Positions 46,392 through 55,340 of a stretch of DNA of 64,000 nucleotides are shown piece by piece (position 1 is the first letter of the stretch; each line of letters starts with the position of its first letter). The position numbers were made by a program, and so were the translations under genes. This DNA is from Coxiellaceae bacterium. GTDB lineage: Bacteria; Pseudomonadota; Gammaproteobacteria; Coxiellales; Coxiellaceae. The notes beneath the pieces were generated by a model. That model was not told the origin of the DNA. It did no database searches and saw only the letters and a program-made list of their open reading frames with translations. The stretch covers positions 28,157 to 92,156 of the forward strand of contig JAUXWQ010000011.1 of the NCBI GenBank assembly GCA_030680235.1, written 5' to 3'.

Positions 46392-46697
46392 TTAGGTTAG
46401 TAAATCCACCAGCGGTTTTCGTGCTTCAGGTCCATAGGCAACGCCACCAACAGGCACTTGAAAATTTGTCGCTTCTAGTACTTTGGCAATCCAGATGGGG
46501 CCAAATCCACCGCATAATTCGATCATTTGAGCACCGTTTGCTATCATTTCTTTTGCAACTTCAATCACACGTTCCTTTTCATGAAAGCTGATACCTACGG
46601 TTGTGAAAGTAGTTTTTTCTGTTGTAATCGTTGCGCGATCACGGGCTGGGTCAAAGTCATGTCCCAAAAAAATATATGCAAACTGATTGAATTTCAT
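46392..46697 (-). CDS. DUF6506-like small protein
   Basis: The 101-residue protein starts MKFNQFAYIFLGHDFDPARD and contains TVGISFHEKERVIEVAKEMI and ELCGGFGPIWIAKV. I take it as DUF6506, a small family of unknown function; this is recognition by pattern, not a search. ATG 46697 has GAGGA five bases upstream. The frame also opens at ATG 46748, directly after the punA-like TAA, but without a binding site. It is last in the cdd-punA run, so a link to nucleoside salvage is possible. Confidence 0.7.
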   Translation of the reverse strand: MKFNQFAYIFLGHDFDPARDRATITTEKTTFTTVGISFHEKERVIEVAKEMIANGAQMIELCGGFGPIWIAKVLEATNFQVPVGGVAYGPEARKPLVDLLT

Positions 46698-46748
46698 GAG
46701 GATCCTCGTTTGTTCACCTGTTTCCGTATTAAAAATAGAATGCTTCAT

Positions 46749-47564
46749 TTAATAGCGTTTTACAAACTCGAGTACCAGCGGTTGTAAATTTTGTGCTGCT
46801 ATTTTTGCACCAGACAAAGTGAGTTCGTGACTAATTTTTTCTTTGCTCATGCCTGCGGCCATGTTAGTCACTGCAGAAATCATTGCAATTTTCATACCGC
46901 AATGATGCGCAGTAACGACTTCATTAATCGCAGACATCGCAACCACATCACCGCCCATTTGTTTGAATGCGCGAATTTCAGCAGGCGTTTCAAACTGTGG
47001 GCCCAGCACCGCAAAATAAACGCCTTTTTTCAGTGGAATAGCCAATTCAGTCGCAATAGCTTCTATTTTTTCGCGAAGCGCAGCATCATAAACATCTTCA
47101 ACCCCTAAAAAACGTGGGCCGAAATCATCATCGTTGTGGCCTGCTAATACATTTGTAAATTGAAAATTAATATAATCATGAATGAGCACCAAATTACCGG
47201 GCACGATATCGTCGCGCATGGATCCACACGCGTTCGTCAATAGCATGGTTTCACACCCAATTAATTTCATTGTGCGAACATAGGTTTTTGCAACAAGAGA
47301 GGATACGCCTTCATATAAATGGGCGCGCCCTTGCAAGCAAGCAACTGGCACACCGTTCAAATAACCCAAATGTAAAACACCAGCATGACCTGCAACACCG
47401 CAAGGTGGAAAATCGGGCAGGTCTGCGTAAGAAATTTTAATGGTATCGGTTAATAAGTCTGCAATGCCACCAAGCCCAGAGCCCAATGTGATTGCTAAAA
47501 CAGGTTTAAAATCACCCATTTTGGAATGAATAATTTTTGCAGCAGCGATCGCAGATTGTGTCAT
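46749..47564 (-). CDS. Trimeric purine nucleoside phosphorylase (PunA/XapA type)
   Basis: The 271-residue protein splits purine nucleosides with phosphate. Family boxes are TLGSGLGGIAD (phosphate Ser), GHAGVLHLGYLNGVPVACLQ, GRAHLYEG, LTNACGSM, GPQFETPAEIRAF and AMSAINEVVTAHHCGM. The Ala/Ser-Ala variant of the usual MSTVPE segment resembles XapA, which accepts xanthosine, but specificity cannot be fixed. It lies 2 bp after cdd and directly before the DUF6506 gene, forming a salvage operon. Confidence 0.88.
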   Translation of the reverse strand: MTQSAIAAAKIIHSKMGDFKPVLAITLGSGLGGIADLLTDTIKISYADLPDFPPCGVAGHAGVLHLGYLNGVPVACLQGRAHLYEGVSSLVAKTYVRTMKLIGCETMLLTNACGSMRDDIVPGNLVLIHDYINFQFTNVLAGHNDDDFGPRFLGVEDVYDAALREKIEAIATELAIPLKKGVYFAVLGPQFETPAEIRAFKQMGGDVVAMSAINEVVTAHHCGMKIAMISAVTNMAAGMSKEKISHELTLSGAKIAAQNLQPLVLEFVKRY

Positions 47565-47566
47565 CG

Positions 47567-47971
47567 TTATTTCCCTAAGTTCGTGGGCCCAAAAGCCAGT
47601 GGAAGTAGTTGTGAAACAGTAATTTGTTCATAGTTGCCATCCACTGTGCATAAATGAATGATGGCTTCTGGTAGCGCATGTTCTAAAAATCGTTGGCGAC
47701 AAGCCCCGCAAGGTGAACAGATTTTATGGTCTGCTACTAAGACCAAGGCCTCAGTGATTTTGTGATGGCCGTGTGAGAATAAAGCGGTAATTGCACCGAC
47801 TTCAGCGCACATGCTTACCGGAAAAGCAGCATTTTCAACATTGCACCCAGAAAAAATTGATCCATCTTCCGCTCTGACACTTGCGGCGACAGCAAAATGC
47901 GAATAGGGTGAATAAGAATGTGGAAGAGCTGCTTTAGCGGCATTGAGTAAATCAATAGGTGGTATTTTCAA
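47567..47971 (-). CDS. cdd: Cytidine deaminase
   Basis: The 134-residue homotetrameric type converts cytidine and deoxycytidine to uridine forms. Zn ligands and catalytic Glu are in NAAFPVSMCAEVGAI (Cys-Ala-Glu) and SPCGACRQ (Cys-x2-Cys). FAVAASVRAEDGSIFSGCNVE is typical of the N-terminal part. It is the first gene of the cdd-punA run. An AGGAGA-like site lies before the ATG at 47971. Confidence 0.95.
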   Translation of the reverse strand: MKIPPIDLLNAAKAALPHSYSPYSHFAVAASVRAEDGSIFSGCNVENAAFPVSMCAEVGAITALFSHGHHKITEALVLVADHKICSPCGACRQRFLEHALPEAIIHLCTVDGNYEQITVSQLLPLAFGPTNLGK

Positions 47972-48141
47972 ATCCTATTCTCCTTCGTATAATCGAAAGT
48001 GGATAGAGATTATACCTTTTCATTTTCAAAATGCGAATTATCTCATTTTGGGAGCTTAGGAGCTGTGCGTTAAAAAGGGTAAGTTATTTTTGCATAGCTC
48101 CTTAGTGTTCATTGTCAAATATTAAACTCAGGAAGAGTGGC

Positions 48142-48594
48142 ATGCTAGATACTTTGGCGGTAATGGCTTATTTGTTGGGAAGTGGTCCTGAAAAGAGTAA
48201 AGCACTCCATATGGCGGTGTCTTTTCCAGAGAAGGCTGCCGTAGTATCTCCTGTGATTCGTTGGAAAAATGTTCCGCCGGAGGCAGAGTCATTGGCGGTT
48301 GTTATTCAAGATAATCAGAAAAACTACTATTGGGTTGCTTACAATTTACCGGCGGATGCAAAAGGATTGCCGCTCGGTGCTAATCAAAACATGCTGCCTT
48401 TTGATGAAGGGGTGAATAGTTTTGGTGAGCACAATTATCATTCCCCTTGGTCTTTGGGCGCGATGCCCCAGGGATTGCGTGTTGAGTTATATGCATTAGA
48501 CAAACGGTTTTCAATACACAAACCGTTATCGGGTAATGACTTATATGCAAAAATTAAAGGACACACGCTCTTGAAGACCAAGGTTGTTCTATAA
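48142..48594 (+). CDS. PEBP family (YbhB/YbcL, Raf-kinase-inhibitor-like) protein
   Basis: The 150-residue protein shows the phosphatidylethanolamine-binding fold: SPVIRWKNVPPEAESLAVVI, YYWVAYNLPADAKGLPLG, and a C-terminal RVELYALD. The bacterial members have no settled function. AGGAAG six bases before ATG 48142 supports this start over TTG 48112. The usual GxHRYxF segment is replaced by MPQGLRVELYAL, so the ligand pocket may be altered. No signal peptide. Confidence 0.8.
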   Translation: MLDTLAVMAYLLGSGPEKSKALHMAVSFPEKAAVVSPVIRWKNVPPEAESLAVVIQDNQKNYYWVAYNLPADAKGLPLGANQNMLPFDEGVNSFGEHNYHSPWSLGAMPQGLRVELYALDKRFSIHKPLSGNDLYAKIKGHTLLKTKVVL

Positions 48595-48648
48595 TCCTAG
48601 ATAGGATAATCCTAGATTCAAAGCAATACAAACATGCGCTCACATTTC

Positions 48649-48710
48649 TTGATGCGAGCATGAGTGTAGCGAGTGTTTTTGCAGGGTTCATGTTCACATC
48701 AGAGCACTCA
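48649..48710. repeat. Family B repeat, half copy
   Basis: GATGCGAGCATGAGTGTAGC followed by GAGTGTTTTTGCAGGGTT repeats the left arm of the 46.24 kb hairpin. The right arm is reduced to CATGTTCACATCAGAGCA. It lies in the convergent gap between the PEBP gene and the HPF-CSD gene. Confidence 0.7.
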
Positions 48711-48760
48711 TAACTCCCCGGCTTTGTTTGCGTAGGGAGTTACATTAAGGAACAACATTT

Positions 48761-49309
48761 TTATTCGGCGGGAGATTCAATCCTCTTCACGCGATGTGCT
48801 TGTGGGCCATCGGTGCCTTCACCCTCGATAAAGTGGACTGACATTCCCACAGACAGATGGTTAAACGCTGGGTCACTGACATGATTGGCATTGAAATAAA
48901 ATTCAGTGCCGTCATGGCCTTCAATAAACCCAAAACCATCGGCGTGAAATAAACGCACAATTTTGCCAGACAACAATGATTGGTGATTTTTCATCTCACC
49001 ACGCATTTGTGCGACGTATTCTTCCAGTTGTCGTGTCATATCTTCGAATGCTTCACGAATGGAAACATACATGTTTTCGTCTTCATTGTATTTCGAGACC
49101 AATTCTTTTCCAGGTACTGCAATTGTTACGCGGGTGTTATGCAAATTTCCTTGATGTTGTTTTTTGTTCGATAGCTCAATGACGACATGGCACGCAATGA
49201 TGTTATGACAAAACAATTGCAGTTTTGCTATTTTTTCTTGCACGTGGGCCTCAACAGCTTCCGTATGGGGCAAATTGTCGCGGAGGGTGATTTGAACTGG
49301 GACTTGCAT
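48761..49309 (-). CDS. HPF/RaiA ribosome-associated domain fused to a cold-shock domain
   Basis: The 182-residue protein has an N-terminal S30AE-like domain (residues 1-105: MQVPVQITLRDNLPHTEAVE, CHVVIEL, VTIAVPGKELV). A C-terminal cold-shock OB fold follows (about 112-180: GKIVRLFHADGFGFIEGHDG, EFYFNANHV, VGMSVHFIEGEG). S30AE proteins bind the 30S subunit and quiet ribosomes; the second domain would bind RNA. This fusion occurs in several proteobacteria in place of the long-form HPF tail. No neighbour suggests a pathway. Confidence 0.88.
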   Translation of the reverse strand: MQVPVQITLRDNLPHTEAVEAHVQEKIAKLQLFCHNIIACHVVIELSNKKQHQGNLHNTRVTIAVPGKELVSKYNEDENMYVSIREAFEDMTRQLEEYVAQMRGEMKNHQSLLSGKIVRLFHADGFGFIEGHDGTEFYFNANHVSDPAFNHLSVGMSVHFIEGEGTDGPQAHRVKRIESPAE

Positions 49310-49422
49310 AAATTGCGCTCCTTTTAAATGGGTAACTGCCTGTTTTTATATTGCCATCCATGACAAAGCAATTATAGAAGAGTTTTGGAAAGATGTGGTA
49401 ATTGGTCAGTCAAATTGGTCAG

Positions 49423-49600
49423 GCAATGACGCCAACTTAAGCATTTTTTGATGCGAGCCGCGCGCGTAGCAAGCGATTTTCAGAGTCAATGCCTTGATGC
49501 AAACACGTGTTACACTCGCGCTCGTATCAAAGCACTTAATGCAACGGGCAAGGATGTTTTTGTAAAAATGTTTAAGTTGACGCCATTGATTGGTCAGTCC
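49423..49600. repeat. Long family B-type palindrome
   Basis: CAATGACGCCAACTTAAGCA TTTTT on the left and AAAAATGTTTAAGTTGACGC CATTG on the right pair over 25 bp with three mismatches. Inside lies GATGCGAGCCGCGCGCGTAG...and GCTCGTATC, the family B core. The stretch 49310-49740 holds no credible gene; short open frames here are repeat shadows. Confidence 0.75.
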
Positions 49601-49751
49601 TGATGTCTCAAACAGATAAAAACACCACGCTTTTTTCAAAAATTGTTCAAAATTTGATTGACAGGTTTCTTGAACGGAGAGTAGGATTGTTAGTACATCA
49701 ACCGACATTGATTATCACCAGAGACATTGTTAAGTTTCCCAGCTTAACAAA

Positions 49752-49782
49752 CAAAAAACCCCGCTTAAGCGGGGTTTTTTTT
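49752..49782 (-). terminator. Bidirectional intrinsic terminator downstream of groEL
   Basis: AAAAAACCCCGC and GCGGGGTTTTTT form a long perfect stem around TTAA with T-runs on both strands. On the minus strand it lies about 160 bp after the groEL stop, beyond the family C element, so that element would be in the groESL 3' UTR. Confidence 0.85.
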
Positions 49783-49794
49783 AGAGATTCTCGA

Positions 49795-49925
49795 CTTCGT
49801 TTAGGTCCGCTCATTTTTACGCGCTTTTTCACGATAACTTTCGTTAAAATGCTTGATGTACCAATCAAGTACACCTGCGCTTTTAACTCAAGTTATCGTG
49901 AAAAATCATCGTAAAACTGAGCGGT
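49795..49925 (-). repeat. Family C element in the groEL 3' UTR
   Basis: On the minus strand the core AAAAGCGCAG...CAAGCATTTTAACG is flanked by arms TTTTTCACGATAACTT and AAGTTATCGTGAAAAA, perfectly complementary but different in sequence from the arms of other copies. Outer GACCGCTCAG-like and TGAGCGGACC-like bases extend the structure. It begins about 15 bp after the groEL stop. Confidence 0.75.
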
Positions 49926-49940
49926 CGCGGTAAGGCTGTT

Positions 49941-51647
<1,707 letters not shown>

Positions 51648-51661
51648 TTACGTAATTTGTA

Positions 51662-51786
51662 AGTGACTGTGACTGTGACTGTGTCTGAGGCGTTGTTGAA
51701 TACAAACTAAAATTCAAAATTTCTAAAAAGAGTTGAGCTTTAGTTTGTATGCAGTTAGCCCTCCGACACAGTCACAGTCACAGTCA
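51662..51786. repeat. Family A palindromic element (GTGACTGT subtype), groES-groEL junction
   Basis: The left arm is GTGACTGTGACTGTGACTGT then GTCTGAGG; the right arm is CCTCCGACACAGTCACAGTC ACAGTCA. The loop also contains an inner pair, ACAAACTAAA and TTTAGTTTGT. It fills most of the gap between groES and groEL, which in most bacteria is short and element-free. Confidence 0.85.
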
Positions 51787-51793
51787 TCATCAA

Positions 51794-52084
51794 TTATTTC
51801 TCAATCACACCTAAAATATCTTCTTCACGCATGACGACAACTTCTTCGCCGTTCAATTTAATTTCTGTGCCTGCGTATTTGCCGAAAACAACAACATCAC
51901 CTACTTTTACTTCAAGTGGTAATACTTTTCCGTCAGCCAATATCTTGCCAGTACCAACAGCGAGGACTTTGCCACGTACGGGTTTTTCGGTAGCTGTATC
52001 AGGAATCACAATGCCGCCAGCAGATGTACGTTCATCTTCTAAACGCTTAATCACGACACGGTCATGTAATGGTTTCATGCTCAT
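51794..52084 (-). CDS. groS: Co-chaperonin 10 kDa subunit
   Basis: GroES (96 aa) caps Gro[22 protein letters not shown] carries the typical N-terminus with the mobile loop ([13 protein letters not shown]), and [20 protein letters not shown] and [12 protein letters not shown] are standard. A GGAGAG-type ribosome-binding site (CTCTCC on the plus strand) precedes the start. First gene of groESL. Confidence 0.97.
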   Translation of the reverse strand: MSMKPLHDRVVIKRLEDERTSAGGIVIPDTATEKPVRGKVLAVGTGKILADGKVLPLEVKVGDVVVFGKYAGTEIKLNGEEVVVMREEDILGVIEK

Positions 52085-52157
52085 GTTTTCTCTCCTTTAC
52101 TGAAACATAATCTGTACATCAGTTGATACTATTCAACTGATTTGATGGAGATAAAGG

Positions 52158-52183
52158 ATATGGGTTAATTTTGGGAATTCAAG
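52158..52183 (-). promoter_or_regulatory. Heat-shock (sigma-32 type) promoter of groESL
   Basis: On the minus strand CCCCCTTGAA ends at 52178 and contains the -35 CTTGAA (52178-52183). ACCCATAT (52158-52165) matches seven of eight bases of the sigma-32 -10 consensus CCCCATNT. The spacing of 12 is slightly short. It lies about 75 bp before groES. No CIRCE palindrome was seen. Confidence 0.7.
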
Positions 52184-52257
52184 GGGGAGGTCGAATATAA
52201 AAGTCCGTCAGACACGTATGAGGCAGCCTTGTAGTGAGCTTATCTTGATTTTGTAGC

Positions 52258-52263
52258 TATAAT
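52258..52263 (+). promoter_or_regulatory. -10 box of the fnr-like gene
   Basis: A perfect TATAAT ends only seven bases before ATG 52271, so the transcript would begin at or next to the start codon. TTGAT (52245-52249), half of an FNR site, lies just upstream. No proper -35 hexamer is seen at normal spacing. Confidence 0.45.
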
Positions 52264-52270
52264 TGAGACT

Positions 52271-52981
52271 ATGCCAAAAAAACCACCTGAAAAAATGACA
52301 TGTAAGAAGTGCTTTGCAGAACTTTTTTGCACGTCACTGCATACGCAAGATAATGATGCCTTGAATGCGCTTTTGCATCAGACAAAAGCATCACAAGTAT
52401 TTCAGGAAAATGAATATCTTTTTCATTCGCACGATTCTTTTTTAAATTTTTATATGGTTAAACAAGGGGCATTTAAAAAATTTTTATTAACAGCAGATGG
52501 TCGTGAACAAATCGGTGCATTTTTTCTTCCAGGTGAGTTAATAGGGTTAGATTCTGTGGGGTATCAAGCCTATCAATTTTCTGTTGTTGCTATACAGCAT
52601 GATAGTATCGCTTGTGAAATTCCTGCAGAAAAATTATTGCCTTTTATACAACAAAATACCGATATGCAATCGCGTTTATTAAAAATTACGTCAGAGCAAT
52701 TTCATCATATCGATTTTATTTCACGCAATGCGCATGCTAAAGAAAAAATAGCTGCTTTTTTGTTAAATATTTCTGAGCGGTATCATGCTTGCAATAAGCA
52801 AAATACTGATCAAATAAGGCTGCCTATGTCACGTCAAGATATTGGTAATTATTTAGGATTAACCATTGAAACTGTCAGTCGAATTTTCACGGAGCTTAAG
52901 AAAGACTTAATTCTTGAAATACAAGGTAAAGAAGTGATTATTTCAGATATTCAAAAATTGTCGAAAACTGCTGGTTTTTGA
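52271..52981 (+). CDS. fnr: FNR/Anr-type oxygen-sensing transcription regulator
   Basis: The 236-residue Crp/Fnr protein has the N-terminal cysteines Cys11-x2-Cys14-x5-Cys20 (CKKCFAELFC) and a fourth in DSIACEIP (Cys115), the set that holds the oxygen-labile [4Fe-4S] cluster of FNR. The beta-roll has FYMVKQGAFKKFLLTADG and FFLPGELIGLDSV. The recognition helix is in MSRQDIGNYLGLTIETVSRI, close to E. coli FNR, so the expected site is TTGAT-N4-ATCAA. It should control anaerobic and respiratory genes. ATG 52271 has no ribosome-binding site and may be leaderless; ATG 52295 is an alternative that keeps the cysteines. Confidence 0.9.
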   Translation: MPKKPPEKMTCKKCFAELFCTSLHTQDNDALNALLHQTKASQVFQENEYLFHSHDSFLNFYMVKQGAFKKFLLTADGREQIGAFFLPGELIGLDSVGYQAYQFSVVAIQHDSIACEIPAEKLLPFIQQNTDMQSRLLKITSEQFHHIDFISRNAHAKEKIAAFLLNISERYHACNKQNTDQIRLPMSRQDIGNYLGLTIETVSRIFTELKKDLILEIQGKEVIISDIQKLSKTAGF

Positions 52982-53056
52982 CATAGATCAATGTTTGTTT
53001 TTTCTCATGGCGTTAAGATTCGGGCACCTGGCAGTAATACATACATGAGGCGTTCT

Positions 53057-53578
53057 ATGAGAAAAAATACTGATGTAATGATTGTAAGTCATCTATCAAG
53101 CCCCAATTTGGCAGCGCTTTTAAATTCTCCAGATAAGTCAACGCGATTTGTTTTTACCATTTTGCAACTTTATGCGGCATGTGCACAGTCTCAAAATAAA
53201 AAAATTGAAAATTGCCATGTTTTAGGGAAAGTAGTGGGTGATGATAGGGTAGTGAATGATATACATTTTGTTAATGTCAATTTTTCTTCAGCTGAAGCAT
53301 TGGAAAAATTGGTTTTTAATCGCTGCCGCTTTGAAAACTGCTTTTTCAAAAATGAAAATATTTTGGATGCAGCAATAGACTGTTATTTTTCAGACAATAT
53401 TTTTGAAGAAGGGGCCGATGAAAAATCACTTTCAAGTTTATCAAGAGGGTTTTTTGAAAAAAAACAGGAAGTTTTTGATGACGATGATGTGAGCTCTCAG
53501 TTGAGTGATAATGAATGTTTTGGAAAAAATGGTCGAACGGAGTTTAATTTACCTAGTTTTAATCTAGAGCTTGCTTAA
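53057..53578 (+). CDS. Orphan protein with a pentapeptide-like segment
   Basis: I do not recognise this 173-residue protein. The middle (about residues 68-115) reads VNDIHFVNVNFSSAEALEKL then VFNRCRFENCFFKN, with the F/C every fifth residue spacing of pentapeptide repeats, but it is too short for a firm claim. The tail is acidic and Ser-rich (EVFDDDDVSSQLSDNECFG). GAGG six bases before ATG 53057 decides this start over ATG 52991. It follows fnr on the same strand with no promoter seen, so it may share its transcript, and it ends at a good terminator. Confidence 0.65.
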   Translation: MRKNTDVMIVSHLSSPNLAALLNSPDKSTRFVFTILQLYAACAQSQNKKIENCHVLGKVVGDDRVVNDIHFVNVNFSSAEALEKLVFNRCRFENCFFKNENILDAAIDCYFSDNIFEEGADEKSLSSLSRGFFEKKQEVFDDDDVSSQLSDNECFGKNGRTEFNLPSFNLELA

Positions 53579-53594
53579 GGATTAATTGCTTTGA

Positions 53595-53632
53595 TGCAAG
53601 CACTTTTTGTGGGAGTGCTTGCAAAATTTTTT
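53595..53632. terminator. Intrinsic terminator between convergent genes
   Basis: TGCAAGCACT and AGTGCTTGCA form a perfect ten-pair stem with loop TTTTGTGGG, followed by AAAATTTTTT. It ends the orphan gene; on the other strand it lies just past the hslO stop and also has a T-rich side. Confidence 0.85.
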
Positions 53633-54500
53633 AATGTTTCAGAAATATTGCTTCAACCTTTCCACGATCAAATGCGAAATGATGATTGCAGTATTCGCAG
53701 GTCACTACGATTTCCGCTTTTTCTTTTAGAATGGCATTGGCTTCAGTTTCACCCAGTGTAAAAATAGCATTTGCCATTTTATCGGTTGTGCATCCGCATA
53801 CGAAACTCAATTCGCGCGCATCGAATAATCGCACTTCGTCTTCTGGAAAATAATAGGCAAGAAATGACGCGTTGTTATCATAAAATATTTCAGCAGCATT
53901 AATTTCTGAAACCTGTTTTGAAATGGTCTCCCAAGATTCTTTTCGGTTAGTATTGTTTTCTTCGGGCATTAATTGCAATAACATGCCGACTGCATATTTT
54001 TCGGTTACGGCTAGCGAAAACGTGGTGGGTAATTGTTCGGATTGTAAAAAATAAAAAGAGAGTGCTTCGGAAATCGTTCTATTTTCCAATGACACGATGC
54101 CTTGCATGGGGCGATCAAAGCCTTTTTGAAAAATGGTGATTACCAATTCGCCTTTTCCAAAGCCGCTTGTTAAGGCAGCTTCATCAACACTGCTATTCCA
54201 TTGTGCCAATCCGCGTAAGTGTCCATCGCTATTGATGTGCGCAACTAACAATTGAATGGCGCCTTCGCTTTGAAATTGAATCGTCATGCGACCATTTAAT
54301 TTAATGGTTTCAACGAGTAAGGCACTGGCAACTAAGACTTCACCCAATAATTTTTGAATGGGTGCAGGGTAGTCGTGTTGTTTTAAAATCGTTTGATAAC
54401 TGTCGGTCAAATGGACAATAACGCCGCGTATGTCATGATTTTCAATGAGAAATTTCTGTACGGAGTCGCTGTTTAGCATTTTTATCGTTGGTTGGGTCAT
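53631..54500 (-). CDS. hslO: Redox-activated chaperone Hsp33
   Basis: Hsp33 (289 aa) is a holdase switched on when its Zn site is oxidised. The zinc cysteines are in FVCGCTTDKM (Cys-x-Cys) and VTCEYCNHHF (Cys-x2-Cys) near the C-terminus. The N-terminal domain has VHLTDSYQTILKQHDYP and LGEVLVASALLVETIKLNGR. Length matches E. coli (292). Its neighbours, groESL and fnr, give a stress-response setting, but it is a separate unit on the minus strand. Confidence 0.95.
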   Translation of the reverse strand: MTQPTIKMLNSDSVQKFLIENHDIRGVIVHLTDSYQTILKQHDYPAPIQKLLGEVLVASALLVETIKLNGRMTIQFQSEGAIQLLVAHINSDGHLRGLAQWNSSVDEAALTSGFGKGELVITIFQKGFDRPMQGIVSLENRTISEALSFYFLQSEQLPTTFSLAVTEKYAVGMLLQLMPEENNTNRKESWETISKQVSEINAAEIFYDNNASFLAYYFPEDEVRLFDARELSFVCGCTTDKMANAIFTLGETEANAILKEKAEIVVTCEYCNHHFAFDRGKVEAIFLKH

Positions 54501-54578
54501 GGGTAAAGTCTCTTGGTATAGGTGCGTGCATCATATAGCATGAATTGTTTCTTGTCAGGAGGGGGGGATTCTCTTAAG

Positions 54579-55247
54579 ATGAATCTCCAAATAAATACAA
54601 TGAGTTGCAGAGAGATGTTTTTTCAGGCAAAGATTTTACTGGGCTTTTTTGTTTGTGTGGTTACTTTATTTTTCAGTGCAGATCTTTTTGCTGGTAATTC
54701 CTCTATTTCTCTCTCTGGTCCATATACGGTAGATTTTGAAAACAATTATTTTTCTGTTAATCCAGAGAGCGATAGCGCTCAAAATAGACAATATTTTTAC
54801 GATCCCGATGAGAAAACCACTTGGCAAAAAATAAAAGGTGTGCCTACGCCAAATAGGTTAATACTTGGCATGTTTTCTCTTCATTTGATGCCTTATTTCA
54901 AGCATTCGCATCATTCAAGCCATGATAATTGGAATAATCAATTGATTGCTATAAGCTATCACGGTTATTTTGTAGGAACCTTTATTAACTCTCTTTATAA
55001 ACGTGCATATGCTGCAGCTATTGAGAGGTACTGGTTTACGACGAAAGTTAATGAAAGTTTTGATTATAGTTTGGGGTATCGATTAGGGTTAGTGACAGGG
55101 TATACCCAAAAAACATACCCTCTTGCAAAATATTCACCTGTATTACCATTCCCACAGGTGATTTTTGACATGAGTATTTATCATGTCCAAGTAGAACTTA
55201 TGTGGTGTTTTCAGGTTGTTAGCATTGGCTTTGCTTATCGTTTTTGA
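54579..55247 (+). CDS. Secreted, probably outer-membrane beta-barrel orphan
   Basis: The protein (222 aa from this start) has a hydrophobic signal (ILLGFFVCVVTLFFSADLFA) ending near an Ala-x-Ala-like site. Aromatic, alternating segments follow, such as LIAISYHGYFVGTFINSLY, FDYSLGYRLGLVTGYT and VISIGFAYRF-like VSIGFAYRF at the very end; a terminal Phe is common in outer-membrane barrels. I cannot name a family. The start is uncertain: ATGs at 54579, 54600 and 54615 all precede the signal peptide, and an AGGAGG lies about 16 bases before the first. Divergent from hslO. Confidence 0.6.
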   Translation: MNLQINTMSCREMFFQAKILLGFFVCVVTLFFSADLFAGNSSISLSGPYTVDFENNYFSVNPESDSAQNRQYFYDPDEKTTWQKIKGVPTPNRLILGMFSLHLMPYFKHSHHSSHDNWNNQLIAISYHGYFVGTFINSLYKRAYAAAIERYWFTTKVNESFDYSLGYRLGLVTGYTQKTYPLAKYSPVLPFPQVIFDMSIYHVQVELMWCFQVVSIGFAYRF

Positions 55248-55340
55248 TTTGTTCATCGAAGATGGCTTACATATTTTGTTAACTTATACAAACTCGGCTA
55301 CTATTAATCATAGGAATATTCACTCAATAAGAAGGATCTT

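Noticed and set aside
49603..49914. 103-residue plus-strand open frame, with a minus-strand partner at 49406-49708
   Set aside because: Both cross a palindrome, a terminator and a family C element. There is no binding site or recognisable protein pattern.
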